From Phialocephala subalpina (lineage: Eukaryota > Ascomycota > Leotiomycetes > Helotiales > Mollisiaceae), in the NCBI GenBank assembly GCA_900073065.1, contig FJOG01000006.1, forward strand, positions 164,937-228,936: DNA of 64,000 nucleotides. Reading direction: 5' to 3'. Numbering within the stretch: position 1 is the first letter of the stretch; every line of letters begins with the position of its first letter. A program made the position numbers and the translations under genes. The notes below the pieces were generated by a model. The model saw only the letters and a program-made list of their open reading frames with translations, was not told where the DNA came from and ran no database searches. This document shows, piece by piece, positions 12,286 through 22,754 of this stretch.

Positions 12286-13261
12286 GAGACGTCTAATACA
12301 AGCCTAAGAATGCTTCACCTCAGTCGAGGCTCTGTTAAAGCTGTATGTTGCCAGAGCATACATGCGCGAGTCGTTAGGCTACAAGCAAATGCCTTCTGTT
12401 GATTGGAAAGTGAAAGGATTGCAGTAAGAAATGCTTAGAGGAATGGCAGCGAAAAGGTGGTGACTGCAGAGAGAAGAGAATGCCAACAGCCGACTCGAGA
12501 ATGAAGGAGCAGATCCAAGCTTATAAAGAGGAACGAGGTGCCTTCCTCTCACGACGAACTGGACCAACGACGTGCAGTCGGGGCAGGTCCACATGCAGGG
12601 TCGCGTACAGCGGGATTGGATCAACCAGGCTGATAAAGAGCCCAGAAGTGTACTTACTCTCAGAAACACCCCACAACATTTTCGTTAGAGCCAGAATTTA
12701 GAGGCAGCAGGAGCTTTCTTGAGCAGGACTGGTCAGGTTCCGGGCCCTTGATGCAAGGATTTTCTAGTGTGGAGAGCGTCTGTATTTTCGGAGATCGTTC
12801 CTGCAGCGACTACAGGAATGCCGTCAACTTGGTGAAGTATGTGGCACTTGCCAAGTAAGCTCCAAGTACAGCATCCACGTGGGAAGCTCCCTCAGGACGG
12901 AATGTTGTCAATCTGTCAATGAATTCCAACTTAAGCATAAACTAGCAAAAGCTCGTGGTGCTGTCCATGACTATTTGGATCGCGAAGGAAAAGCTTACAA
13001 TGGATCGAGTGACACCCCTTCACTTACTGTGTAATGTGCCTGCATTATCGAATATTTTGGCTCTGAATGCCCGAAGACAATATTTTCTCACCACCAAATA
13101 CACATCTGCAAAGGAGGGATACTGAGATCGTGTGTGGGTAGGGGTATCATCGAATAAGATTGGGGCATGGACGGCAAGGGGGGCAATCGCTTCCCACATA
13201 CGCGAAAAAATTGATCCCTTGGGCCCTTGGGCGAAGAGAACATTATCGACAAATACCTCCT
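12286..13261. other. Upstream region of the TEA-domain gene
   Basis: About 1 kb separates the start of the TEA-domain gene from the 3' end of MRD1. No protein-coding frame is credible. A long leader or promoter is likely here, as for many fungal developmental regulators. I could not pick out specific binding sites with confidence. Confidence 0.4.
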
Positions 13262-15966
13262 CTAGTCCTCACCTGCCTCTCCGTCGTCAATATTGAATTT
13301 CTTGCGACCTCCACCCGTGAGTTTGTGGATTGCAACTTTGTTGACCTGCGCGCCAACCTTCTCCTCCATTTTTGCGATTTCTTCTTCGGCATCCACAGCA
13401 TCCTCTGCGGCGAACTCGAGGACAAGGCGGCGACCAAGAAGATGTGTGTCTTTCAGAGCCTCTAGTGCATTCTCCGCTTCCCGGGCCGTAATGAAATTTG
13501 CAAAAGCAAAGCCACGAGCAGTATGATCGAATTTCTTTGGTACACGAACCGAGCGAAGCTGGCCATACGCACTGAAAAGATCTCGGACGTTTTTCTTGGT
13601 GGCTTCGAATGGCAGGTTCTTGATGATGATCTTTGTTCGTTTCCCAGTCAATTTCTTGGCCTTATCTTCCTTTCTACGCTCTTCCGCAGCATCGAGTCCC
13701 TTGTGTGACGCCTTGACCAACAGCTTATGCTCATCCAAAACATAACCATCCATAGCCTTGAGTGCGGCCTGAGCTTGTTCCTTGGATCTGAACTCGAGGA
13801 AACCGAAGCCCATACTGAGGACCTGGCCAGGCTTCTTCGGATCGGTCTTTGTCTTGACACGAGCTGAGATGAAGCCGTCCAGGGGTTTGAAGACTTCAGT
13901 AAGGCGGTCATTCGTAGTGGTGAAGTTGAGATTGCGGACGAACAAAGTGGACGTGTCAATAGTCTCGGCACTCTCCCTCTCTAGAAGATCTGATATTGAG
14001 AGCTTCTGGTCTGCGGTGTTGCCACCCTTTGGATCAGATGTCACAACATCACTACGTGCGGTAGTGAACAGATCTTTGGGAGCTTTCTCCAAGAACAGCA
14101 CGGAATCCTTGAACCGACGATAGGCCAGACTGGCGAAGGCTGCTCTCGCATGAGTGGGTTGGGCGAACTCGACAATTGCGATCGTGCCGATCGGAGGCAT
14201 CAGGACACGAAGCACCTGACCGAATTCCTCGAACATCTTTCGCAGCTCCTCAAGAGTCATTCCATATGGGAAGTTTTTGACGAGGATACTTGTGTCACCA
14301 CGCTCACGTCTTTTGAAGGCGTCAAGGTCAACACCGTACTTCCTGAAATACGACTTCGTCTCTTGGATGACAGAAGTCTCAGCTATTGCTTGCTTCACAC
14401 CAGAGTCCGCGGAAGTCGGGTCCAGCATCTCAGACTTCGATACCCCGAGGCGGTGAGCAACTGCTTCATTGACAGCATCTTGATTCATGAACAGAGAGTT
14501 CCAGTTGAAGGTCGTAGCAGATGCTTCGGCTTTCTTCTTGATCTGCTTCTGCTTCTTGAGAGGCAGCTTCGCGATCGCGAACTCATCGAGTTTGTTCTCG
14601 CGTTTGGCCGTCGCTGGAATAATGTGCAAAATTCTGCCTTGGAAGGGCTCGCCATCAAGGTTATGGAAAGCTTCAGCAGCAACTTCTGGGTCTGCATACT
14701 GCACAAGCACAAATCCTTTGCTCTTCCCGGAAACATCGACTGGCAGATGGACCTATGGTTTGCGATTTTGTCAGTCTCGACACCCTTCAACGGATAACAG
14801 GGATGAAGATAAGCTTGCTGCTTTTCAGAAAACACGAAGCATCTACTAAAATATTCGTCCAGTTCACATCACATGCCGTAGCATAAGCTGTCCCTATCTG
14901 GATATTCATCACGAAAGCGCGGAGAACATGAGAAAAAATTGTTGGAAACATACCTCTTCTAAAAATCCGTGGGCAGCAAAGTGCTTCCGAAGATCGTCTT
15001 CAGTAGCGGTATATGGAAGATTCCTCACAAACAACCGACCAGTTGCTCTAATTGCTTCAATGGTCGGATCAGGCTTCTCTTCAGCCGTTGTCTCTTCATC
15101 AACGTCCACTTCGGCGGCTGGAGATGTTTTGTCTGGCGCTTCTGCCGTCATTCTAGCCACAACTTCGGGAACTGTGCTAACTGTAGCCGCCGCCTGAGTA
15201 GTGATCTCTTCTGGGTCCATCAAATCCAATAATCTGTTTGTACGACTCCTGAGCCAATCGTCATCTGTGGCAGTCGGTGCGACTACCTCGGCAGCGACCT
15301 CCTCCACCACCATGGGTACAGGCGCTTGAACTGCTGGTACTGGGGCAATGGGCCTCGGAGGACTCTGCTTTCGTGATTTCTTTGGCACAACCTCGTATTC
15401 TCCATCACTCTCTCCCTCAGGCAACTCGATAGCTTGAACTTTTGTCGGCGGTTCCTCCGAAGCTTGGGTTTGCGCTGACCATGTCTTTGACTTCGATGCC
15501 GGCTGCATTACTTCCAAGAACTCCTTCAACTTGGGGTCGGATTCGTCGACATCGCTGCGCTTTCTCTTCGTGGCGGCATTTAGAGTAACGGCAGGCATTG
15601 CCTCGATTTGTGCCTTGCGTGTACTTTTGGCATATTCTCTATCCTGTTCTCGCTGTGCTTTTCTGGATACTGGGAGAGTGGAATCGGAAATCTGATCTAG
15701 TTAGCAAATAGCTATCAACGCAGTGTTGGACCACATACAGGTCGAGCAATCTCTACTCCAATCTTTGACATTCGTATGAATGACCGATTGAAGTATTTGA
15801 CTGCCTTGGATGCATCCTCTGGTGTTTTATAGCCAATATAGCCGATTCTTCTGTGCGGAATCAATTTTGCATCGGTGATGGCTGATTTTGCGCTAAAGTG
15901 CTTCTTGAATTCTTCCTCGGTAATATTTGGCGGCAGGCCCTTGATGAATATTCGTGACGATTCCAT
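13262..15966 (-). CDS. MRD1: Multiple RNA-binding domain protein Mrd1 (RBM19 family)
   Basis: Exons 15966-15739, 15691-14954 and 14752-13262 join in phase to 818 residues. RRM1 opens the protein (RIFIKGLPPNITEEEFKKHF). RRM2 follows at RLFVRNLPYTATEDDLRKHF, RRM3 at SILVKNFPYGMTLEELRKMF, RRM4 at STLFVRNLNFTTTNDRLTEV and RRM5 at KIIIKNLPFEATKKNVRDLF. An acidic, Ala/Pro/Val-rich linker separates RRM1 and RRM2. Mrd1 joins the 90S pre-ribosome and is needed for early 18S rRNA cleavages in yeast nucleoli. Length and order fit the fungal family (yeast protein about 890). It is divergently arranged with the dynein light chain gene across about 0.5 kb. The N-terminal start is fixed by RRM1 beginning within a few residues. 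Confidence 0.93.
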
Positions 15967-16474
15967 AATTGCATCACAACTCGACGGGACTTGAGCTTTC
16001 GAGCTCTTGATTTCTGTTTCGCGAGATCTTGAAGAAAACCACCAGAATTAATTTTTCGGCGGCTAGGAGAAGCATTAATCCGAACCAATCACCACCATGT
16101 TTCCGCCGGGAACTTTTCGTCTCAGCTCCCTTCACAGACCACCTAGTGCGCAGAGCGTCTTCGAGGCTGTGCCAAATCAGGCTTGTCAGCAGGAGGGGGC
16201 GATTAAACAATCGGTCACCGAAAAACAACAGGTCCAATATCGCAACTACACCTCAGCTACCACTCAAGCTGCCCAATCCGTCGAAGCACGAGGGAAGGCA
16301 TCCACCGTCCAGGTACCATACTTATCCTACAAGCCCAAGAAACCACGCTTTCACATCAGAAGAACTAAGGTCTGGAAGCGCGTCAACAAAGGCACTCAGG
16401 TATCTGAAAAGCAACTTCAGCCAACCAGGAAGTCTATCATCGAATTCTCTTTCGAACCTCTAACCGCCGCTGAG
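15967..16474. promoter_or_regulatory. Shared divergent promoter, MRD1 / dynein light chain
   Basis: 508 bp lie between the two start codons, so both promoters must sit here. A forward open frame from 16097 crosses the region and overlaps the first LC8 exon, but it has no recognised domain and is probably leader sequence. Confidence 0.5.
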
Positions 16475-17140
16475 ATGTCTTTGACAAAGGTAGACGAGAA
16501 GAAGTTGGATGGTACGTTGTTGCAAGGTAGAGTATAAACTCAATCCTGCTTTCACAAATTCTTGTTGTCCAACAAGCAAAACAATGGCTGACAGCTGTCT
16601 TACAGCGCAGGTGAAGTCGGTTGATATGGTGAGCAGCGCAACCCTGATGAGGAGAAATTGGACAGGACAGGACTAACATCATGGGCAGTCTGAGGAGATG
16701 CAGCAGGAGGCTATCGAAGTCGGTACGTTGCGCCTACAAACACCTACGAGCACAGCATGGGAGCGCAAGGGATTGGACTCAAAGGACGGGTCTGCAAGAA
16801 TGTCTGCTAATCACATCTATAGCACAAGAAGCCATGTCAAAGTTCAGCGTCGAGAAGGTATAGTTTCATCTCTCTTAGAACTTACCCCTTTTCCCAGAAC
16901 CCTAGCTAACATGTACGTAACAGGACATCGCCATGCACATCAAGAAGACAGTATGCCTCCAACCAACCACCTCCAACACCTAACACACAAGCTAACACAC
17001 ACCAGTTCGATGAGCGCAAAGGCCCTACCTGGCACTGCATCGTCGGCCGCAACTTCGGATCCTTCGTCACCCATGAAACAAAGCACTTCATCTACTTCTA
17101 CCTCGGTCACTGCGCCATTCTTCTCTTCAAGACTCAGTAA
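16475..17140 (+). CDS. Dynein light chain LC8
   Basis: Six small exons join in phase: 16475-16511, 16606-16628, 16689-16722, 16823-16857, 16924-16950 and 17006-17140. The product is about 96 residues, the LC8/DYNLL family length. Diagnostic segments are [16 protein letters not shown] across exons 2-3, [17 protein letters not shown] across exons 4-5, and [20 protein letters not shown] then [17 protein letters not shown] at the C-terminus. LC8 is a dimeric hub that binds dynein intermediate chain and many short linear motifs. Exons 5 and 6, with the intron between them, are repeated perfectly just after the stop codon (see the repeat entry). Splicing exon 4 to either copy would give the same protein, so function should be unaffected. 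Confidence 0.95.
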
Positions 17141-17401
17141 ACGATCCCTTTCTAGCTAACATGTACGTAACAGGACATCGCCATGCACATCAAGAAGACA
17201 GTATGCCTCCAACCAACCACCTCCAACACCTAACACACAAGCTAACACACACCAGTTCGATGAGCGCAAAGGCCCTACCTGGCACTGCATCGTCGGCCGC
17301 AACTTCGGATCCTTCGTCACCCATGAAACAAAGCACTTCATCTACTTCTACCTCGGTCACTGCGCCATTCTTCTCTTCAAGACTCAGTAAACGATCCCTT
17401 T
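16902..17401 (+). repeat. Perfect 250-bp tandem duplication of the last two LC8 exons
   Basis: Bases 16902-17151 and 17152-17401 are identical over 250 bp and directly adjacent. Each unit holds the 3' end of intron 4 with its ACAG acceptor, exon 5, intron 5, exon 6 with the TAA stop and a few bases of 3' flank. The second unit has coding exons at 17174-17200 and 17256-17390 and intact splice sites but no start codon. It therefore lies in the 3' untranslated region or serves as an alternative terminal exon pair. Absence of any mismatch, introns included, points to a very recent event or an assembly duplication. Confidence 0.95.
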
Positions 17402-17720
17402 GATCGTTGTTCTGCCAAGCTTGGGACATTCAGGAAGGTATCCTGCAAAGTTGCAGCCTTCCGTACCTTCAAGTGGAAATAATTGAGATGAGAGACATCA
17501 TTCTAAGCACCGTTCTATCATTTCATCAGCCCTGTACTAGTTTGCCAATGTTGTGGCACCGAATCAGACCCTCAACACGCGCTGTAATTTCCTACACTGG
17601 TTATTTACTCTCGATTCCTGGGACATTTACAAAGCTGTATAAATGATCAGGAGGCATATGATATGTGCTCGAGTCGTTCGTTATCGGTGTTGGGCATTGA
17701 GAGATGAGACGCGACTTGAT

Positions 17721-17796
17721 CCATTGTTAGATTAATCTACAAATGGAGGTTGCGATGTGCAATAAAACCAAGTCATTTGTAGATAATCTACAAATG
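17721..17796. repeat. Paired palindromes built on ATCTACAAATG
   Basis: Bases 17774-17796 form a near-perfect palindrome, CATTTGTAGAT, one base, then ATCTACAAATG. About 30 bp upstream, 17721-17746 is a second dyad with the same right arm (AATCTACAAATGG) and a left arm with two mismatches. The arrangement could be a protein-binding site pair, a transcript hairpin near the LC8 3' end, or a relic of a small mobile element. Confidence 0.7.
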
Positions 17797-20451
17797 AAAA
17801 CCCGTCAGGAACCTGACATCCCCACAAACACCTAATCATCCAAGCATCTTAGCCTTTAAGGTCGTGTTTTGATTGTACAGTGTTGATGTGAAGGTTGTCG
17901 AGCACGTGGCAATCAATCAAGTGCCAGAACACGACGCGTCGATACTCAGCGCAGAAATTGCGAAATGCTTCAAAACTCTATCTCAAGTATCTTGATAGTA
18001 CACGAATGAATTATATGTTGTTATATCTTGATCGTGCACTGTGGTGGTGTGGTGTCAGGGGTCGTATCTTTGCTTGGCTTGAGATTAGGTGTGCAGTAAG
18101 TTGGCAGCAACTAACCTCCACGCCATTTCATCCAACGTGGTGTAATCCAGGCTGCAGCAGGAGCGAAGGCTCAACAAGAATCTCCAAGAGGATTCCTTCA
18201 AGATTTTTCGAGATCAGACAGCTATGCTGATGTTCTGGTGATGCAAGTTTCGAAGTTGCTCGTACTGATGTACCAACCCACTCTTCACCCTGAAGCATTC
18301 ATCCCAATGCATTCAGGTCACCACTTTCACACGCACAACCCGTTTCAGTAAATTAAATCGATCTGCAAACAGACTTGCGAGTATGAAATTCCAACTGCTT
18401 TCGCTCATGAGTATGACTCATGAAGCAAGAATTCTCACATCTCGACGCAGTGCACAAGGGATGATGAAATCAATTCTGGGAGAACCTGAATTTGCGGCGG
18501 ATTCGAGATCGTGAAGACTCAAAGTTTGAGAGAGTATTTCCTCGCTCTTCATCTCTCAACTTTGACCGTTCATTGGCAAAAGCGCCAGTAAGCGTTCTTT
18601 TGGAAGCAGAAGAGTAGCGGATTTCGAGCTCTTCTGGCATTGATATCATACCGCAACCCCGCACCTTGCGAAGCGCATGGATCAAGCAGATGAAGTAGTC
18701 CTCCTCGTCTCTCGCGAGCTTTCTAAGGCTGTACTTTATGTAGTCCGGTTTTATGTCGAATTTCCATCATTTCTCAACCTCCTCCTGATAATCAACGAGT
18801 TTTGTTGCGCCTAAGCTTTCTGAATGTCCCAATTATTCAGGGACATTAGCGAGATTTTTGTTGCACATCTTGGGCCCCTGAAGCGAGATCCAAAAATCTA
18901 TCATCAATCCAAAACTGATAAGAAACAAAAAACTGATAAGGCTTCTCAAACTACGCTAGCTACTTCAGGTTAGTACGATCATTTTTCGCTTCAATAATCA
19001 CACCCGCTATTTACCTGCACCCACAGCTCCGAGACCTCTTTAAACGCTTCTTAGCACGACCATAATTTTAAATTCGAGCAGAAAATCCAGATGCACTTCA
19101 AAAGGATGCTTTTTGAGGTGGAGGAAGAGAAGAGGAGGAAAGCAGTTAGTGGCTTTTTGAGGGATTCTTTCTATGGTGGGAAGGCCATTTGTCGCAGGTT
19201 GGGTCGTCTATTGCAATATACAAGCTTGATGAGTTCATAAATGTCTATTTCTATACCACACTTATTTGAATGTTGTAGATCTATAGCTACCACCAGACAG
19301 CCAGCCCACCAACGTTGTATCTCATCCAACCTAGCCCGCCAGATACTTTTCTCGAGCTTGAAATCTCGGAAACCACAACGTTAACGCGAAACCTAGAAGC
19401 AGAAGATAGAAAACTCCAAATGTTTCACCACTTCAACATCCTTTGACTCCTCTCCTCATAACCAAGATCAAGAATACCTCCTTCTCAAATCTATCACTCA
19501 TTTCATTTACTCTATATTCGCCACCCTTCATTTGCAAGGATACAGGCTCAATTCCTCTCCCATGTTCAATGCCACGAGATCAACACGCGTCCCGCTCCGT
19601 CTCCCCTCCCGAAATTAAGACGAACAAGTAATTGAAATGAGATGAACTACAGTGTGGCAATAAGGTAATAAGGAATCTCGGGACAGATTGATGGTGTGGT
19701 TTGGTTAAAGTGATGCAAGGAAGTTCGGACCCCACGTTCCAGCGCCAGGTGCGGAAAGGCGGGGTAAAATGCAGTGCGTATGAACTCACACAACACCACC
19801 TCAAAAGATCTTCAAGATGGTTAGATGCGGAATTCAACGGTCAAAGGATCACAGGTGGAAAGAAGAAGAAAAAGAAGGCTATCCGGAATCTAACGATCGA
19901 ACGATCACAGCACGAGGAGCAAGCTCATTTTGAATAATTTCATTCCACGCCATAAACTTCGTGTGTATATCTCCATCCATGAACTCATGCTGTAAAACTA
20001 TCCTGCAGGCCATTCAGCTGGCTATATTCTGCAGGTATTGGTATCAAGATCAACGCTCAACCCAATCGCTTCATCACTGTATACGTTTCTGCTGTGTTGT
20101 ATGTGCCGTATCCGCCGTATCCATGCATCATATCCCTTCAAATTCATCGCAATTCCCGTCCTTTTTGATGCATAGATTTTTTCAAGTAGTAAAAGAGAGA
20201 CCGAACCCATAGACGCCTGCAGAAATGCTTGAGATGGTAAATCCGATAGAGAAGAGGAAAGTAGACCGAGGCCTTATTCAAACAGTAAAATACACCTGTA
20301 GCCTGAAACGCCTGAAATTCTGAGGGTGGTGTGTGGTTTTTGGTAGTGGAACGATGTGTGTGTTGGTAGTACGTGCAAAGAAGCAAGGTCATAATGCATG
20401 CTAGTAACAAGACATGCTTGAGGAACTTCAAGCTCGTGTCGAAGATGGAGG
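17797..20451. other. Gene-empty stretch
   Basis: About 2.6 kb without a supportable gene. Open frames are short, with no motif and no splice-consistent partners. Nothing resembling a transposase or structural RNA was seen. Confidence 0.45.
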
Positions 20452-22754
20452 TCAGTTCGATTGACTGTCGGAATCGGTAATGCCAGCCGCGATTGCTTTC
20501 TTCATGTCTACCAATCGTGCATGCATCTCGAGTAGATCCTTCTCTTTGGTATGATTGCGTTTTCCGCTGGCTGCCATGGCTGCGATTTCCTTGTGTAGTG
20601 TTTCGTATTTGGGATAGTACATCTTGAATTTGCGGGCCAAGTCGGTGACAGCGGGCGTAATATACTGAGATGAGGCGCCAGAGGAGGAGGATGTGACAGA
20701 CGAGGACTTTTGGTGGCGCTTATGGATTGGTGATCGGCTATTCTTTGTCGAAGTGTGTGCTGGAGATGCAGATGAGGAGGTGCGTTCGCCGGCGGAGTTT
20801 TCGAACTCGGAGGCATTGGTAGGAGGGGAGGATGCGAGTGGTGAGGACTTGTGTGGGGAGGTATTCTTGTTTTTGCTAGAATTGTAGCTCGAGTTATATG
20901 ATGAGGTAGAACTGTTAGTTGTGCGAGAGGTTTGGCTAGCATCGGAGATCCTGTGGTTGGTGACAGGGGTATCTTTCTTCACTTTTTTGCTGAGTGGAAC
21001 GCTGGAATCGCTGGTTTCGGCTTCTTCTTCGCGGGGACGCTTCGAGGGTGCCTTGGCCTTTGGCTTAGATGGCGGAGGAGTAGGTACATCGGATTCGTCG
21101 GATTCGTTGACAAACTCAGAGGAAAGAACTTTTGTTCCAGTCTTTGCTGGGGGAGCAACTTCCTTCTTCTTCGTTGCTACAGGCTTGGGTGCGGCTTTGG
21201 CTGTGGCCTTGCTAGGGTTCTTGGACAGCAGTCGTTTTGCTTGAGCCTCTTTTTCGCTGACCTTCTTGGTCTTCGTGGTTGGCGGTTGAGATGCTGATCG
21301 GGCCATACCCTCACCTTTAACCTTGGAGAGGTTCTTGTCGCCGAAAAGATCTTCATCCTCGCCTGGTGTTTCAGAGCCGTCGGCTTTCTGCACCTTGATC
21401 TTTGGAGCCCTTGCCTGACCTTGTGCAATTTGAGCCTGAAGCTTACTCAAGCACTTTCCGGTACCACGTTCCGACTTCACCAGGAGCTTGTCCCACTCTG
21501 GCTCCGAAACTCCCAATCGCATCTTGTCGAACTGTTTGACAGCATTATCAATAGCACGTTGGCGGTCGGCGGTCGAATCGTAATCAAATGTCCAGACGTC
21601 CAACTCCTTGTAGAATTTCTTATTCAGCTCCCACTTCTGAGTTGAATCGTTGTAATCGCCAACTTTTTCTAGGGCTTGCTTGAGGTCGTTCTTGCTAACG
21701 TTGGGTAAGCTATCCTTCAGAGCCTTCTCCAACATGGGTTGGACAGCAAGCAGGTGTACGACTGGCTTGCGCGCAGCCTTCGCCTGTTCGAGTTGTTGAG
21801 TAGAGGCAGGTATCGAGGTAGGACCGAGGGAGGGGGAGTTGGAAGCATTGAGAGCTGGGCTCGAAGGCATTGATCTCGTCGTATCGCTGGCAAGAGAACG
21901 GTTGTGTTGCGAGAGGAACTTGGCCTTGTTGGTGGCCTTGACTGGACCGCCTCGTTTTCCTGGCATGCCCAAACTGCCATCCTTGATATATGTGACCCTG
22001 TAGAGCGTCAATAAAATCCGGGCCTGCACGCTCACAAAGACTCACGTATTCTCCTTTTTCTTTGCTTCCTCGGCAGCATTGGCTTTCTGCAGCGCAAGAA
22101 CAGCGGGGTCGCCTCCTGCAGCTTGGGGACTCGTCTTGGGACCAACTCGAGCAGCAGGTTTGGCCGGACCCTTACTCGGGGTGAGCTTATTCTTCTGGCC
22201 AATACTTGTAAGGAACCACGGGTTCTTCTTTTTCTCAATAAAGGGTGACATTTCGGAGTCTGAATCGTCGCTATCGGGAGAATTGGTGCTTTGGTAGAGG
22301 TCATATGTAAATGGATCGTGCGAAGTAGCAAGGTGCTGTGTTTTGGTGCCGTAAGAAAATGACTGTAATTGCGAGATGTTAGCAATTGGCTTTCCATTGT
22401 GTGCGCAGGCGAAAATAGAAGCAAGCGTTGCTATTGTCTGGTGTTGTTCAAGTTGAGCGGGTGAGCGTGATTGATATCTCGACTTCACTTTCGTCCGAAG
22501 CAACAACAATTCTCCCAACCAGCATCAACACCACAACACAACACAACCACTTATATGAACGCTTCTCTTACGGGATGCTCGCCCAGGGACAATTGAATAG
22601 GTTTTCCATTCTGCACGCATTTGATCATCTCCTCAATCATCCCATCCGTCAATGTGAGTCCGAAGACACCCGGGGCACCAGAGCCAGCCTTGGAAGAGCC
22701 CCCTGCGGAGCTTCCCAAGGTGAAGCCTGCCTCTGGAATGACGAGTGAAGGCAT
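20452..22754 (-). CDS. RNA polymerase II elongation factor ELL-like protein
   Basis: Exons 22754-22572, 22437-22046 and 21997-20452 join in phase to 706 residues, with introns of 134 and 48 nt. The N-terminal part (FGLTLTDGMIEEMIKCVQNG, then NGKPIANISQLQSFSYGTKT) resembles the ELL N-terminal domain. A long Lys/Ser/Pro-rich disordered middle carries nuclear-localisation-like clusters (SKRPREEE, SKKVKKD). The last 70 residues (ARKFKMYYPKYETLHKEI, then EKDLLEMHARLVDMKKAI) resemble the occludin/ELL C-terminal helical domain. ELL proteins suppress pausing by RNA polymerase II; fission yeast Ell1 works with Eaf1. Assignment rests on the two ends and their order. The start at 22754 precedes the N-terminal domain directly. 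Confidence 0.65.

Noticed and set aside
16097..16537. 146-codon forward frame overlapping the first LC8 exon
   Set aside because: It shares its frame only by overlap with exon 1, has no domain, and lies in the MRD1/LC8 promoter; most likely leader sequence.
16906..17341. Two identical reverse-strand frames of 61 codons
   Set aside because: They are antisense shadows of the duplicated LC8 exons.
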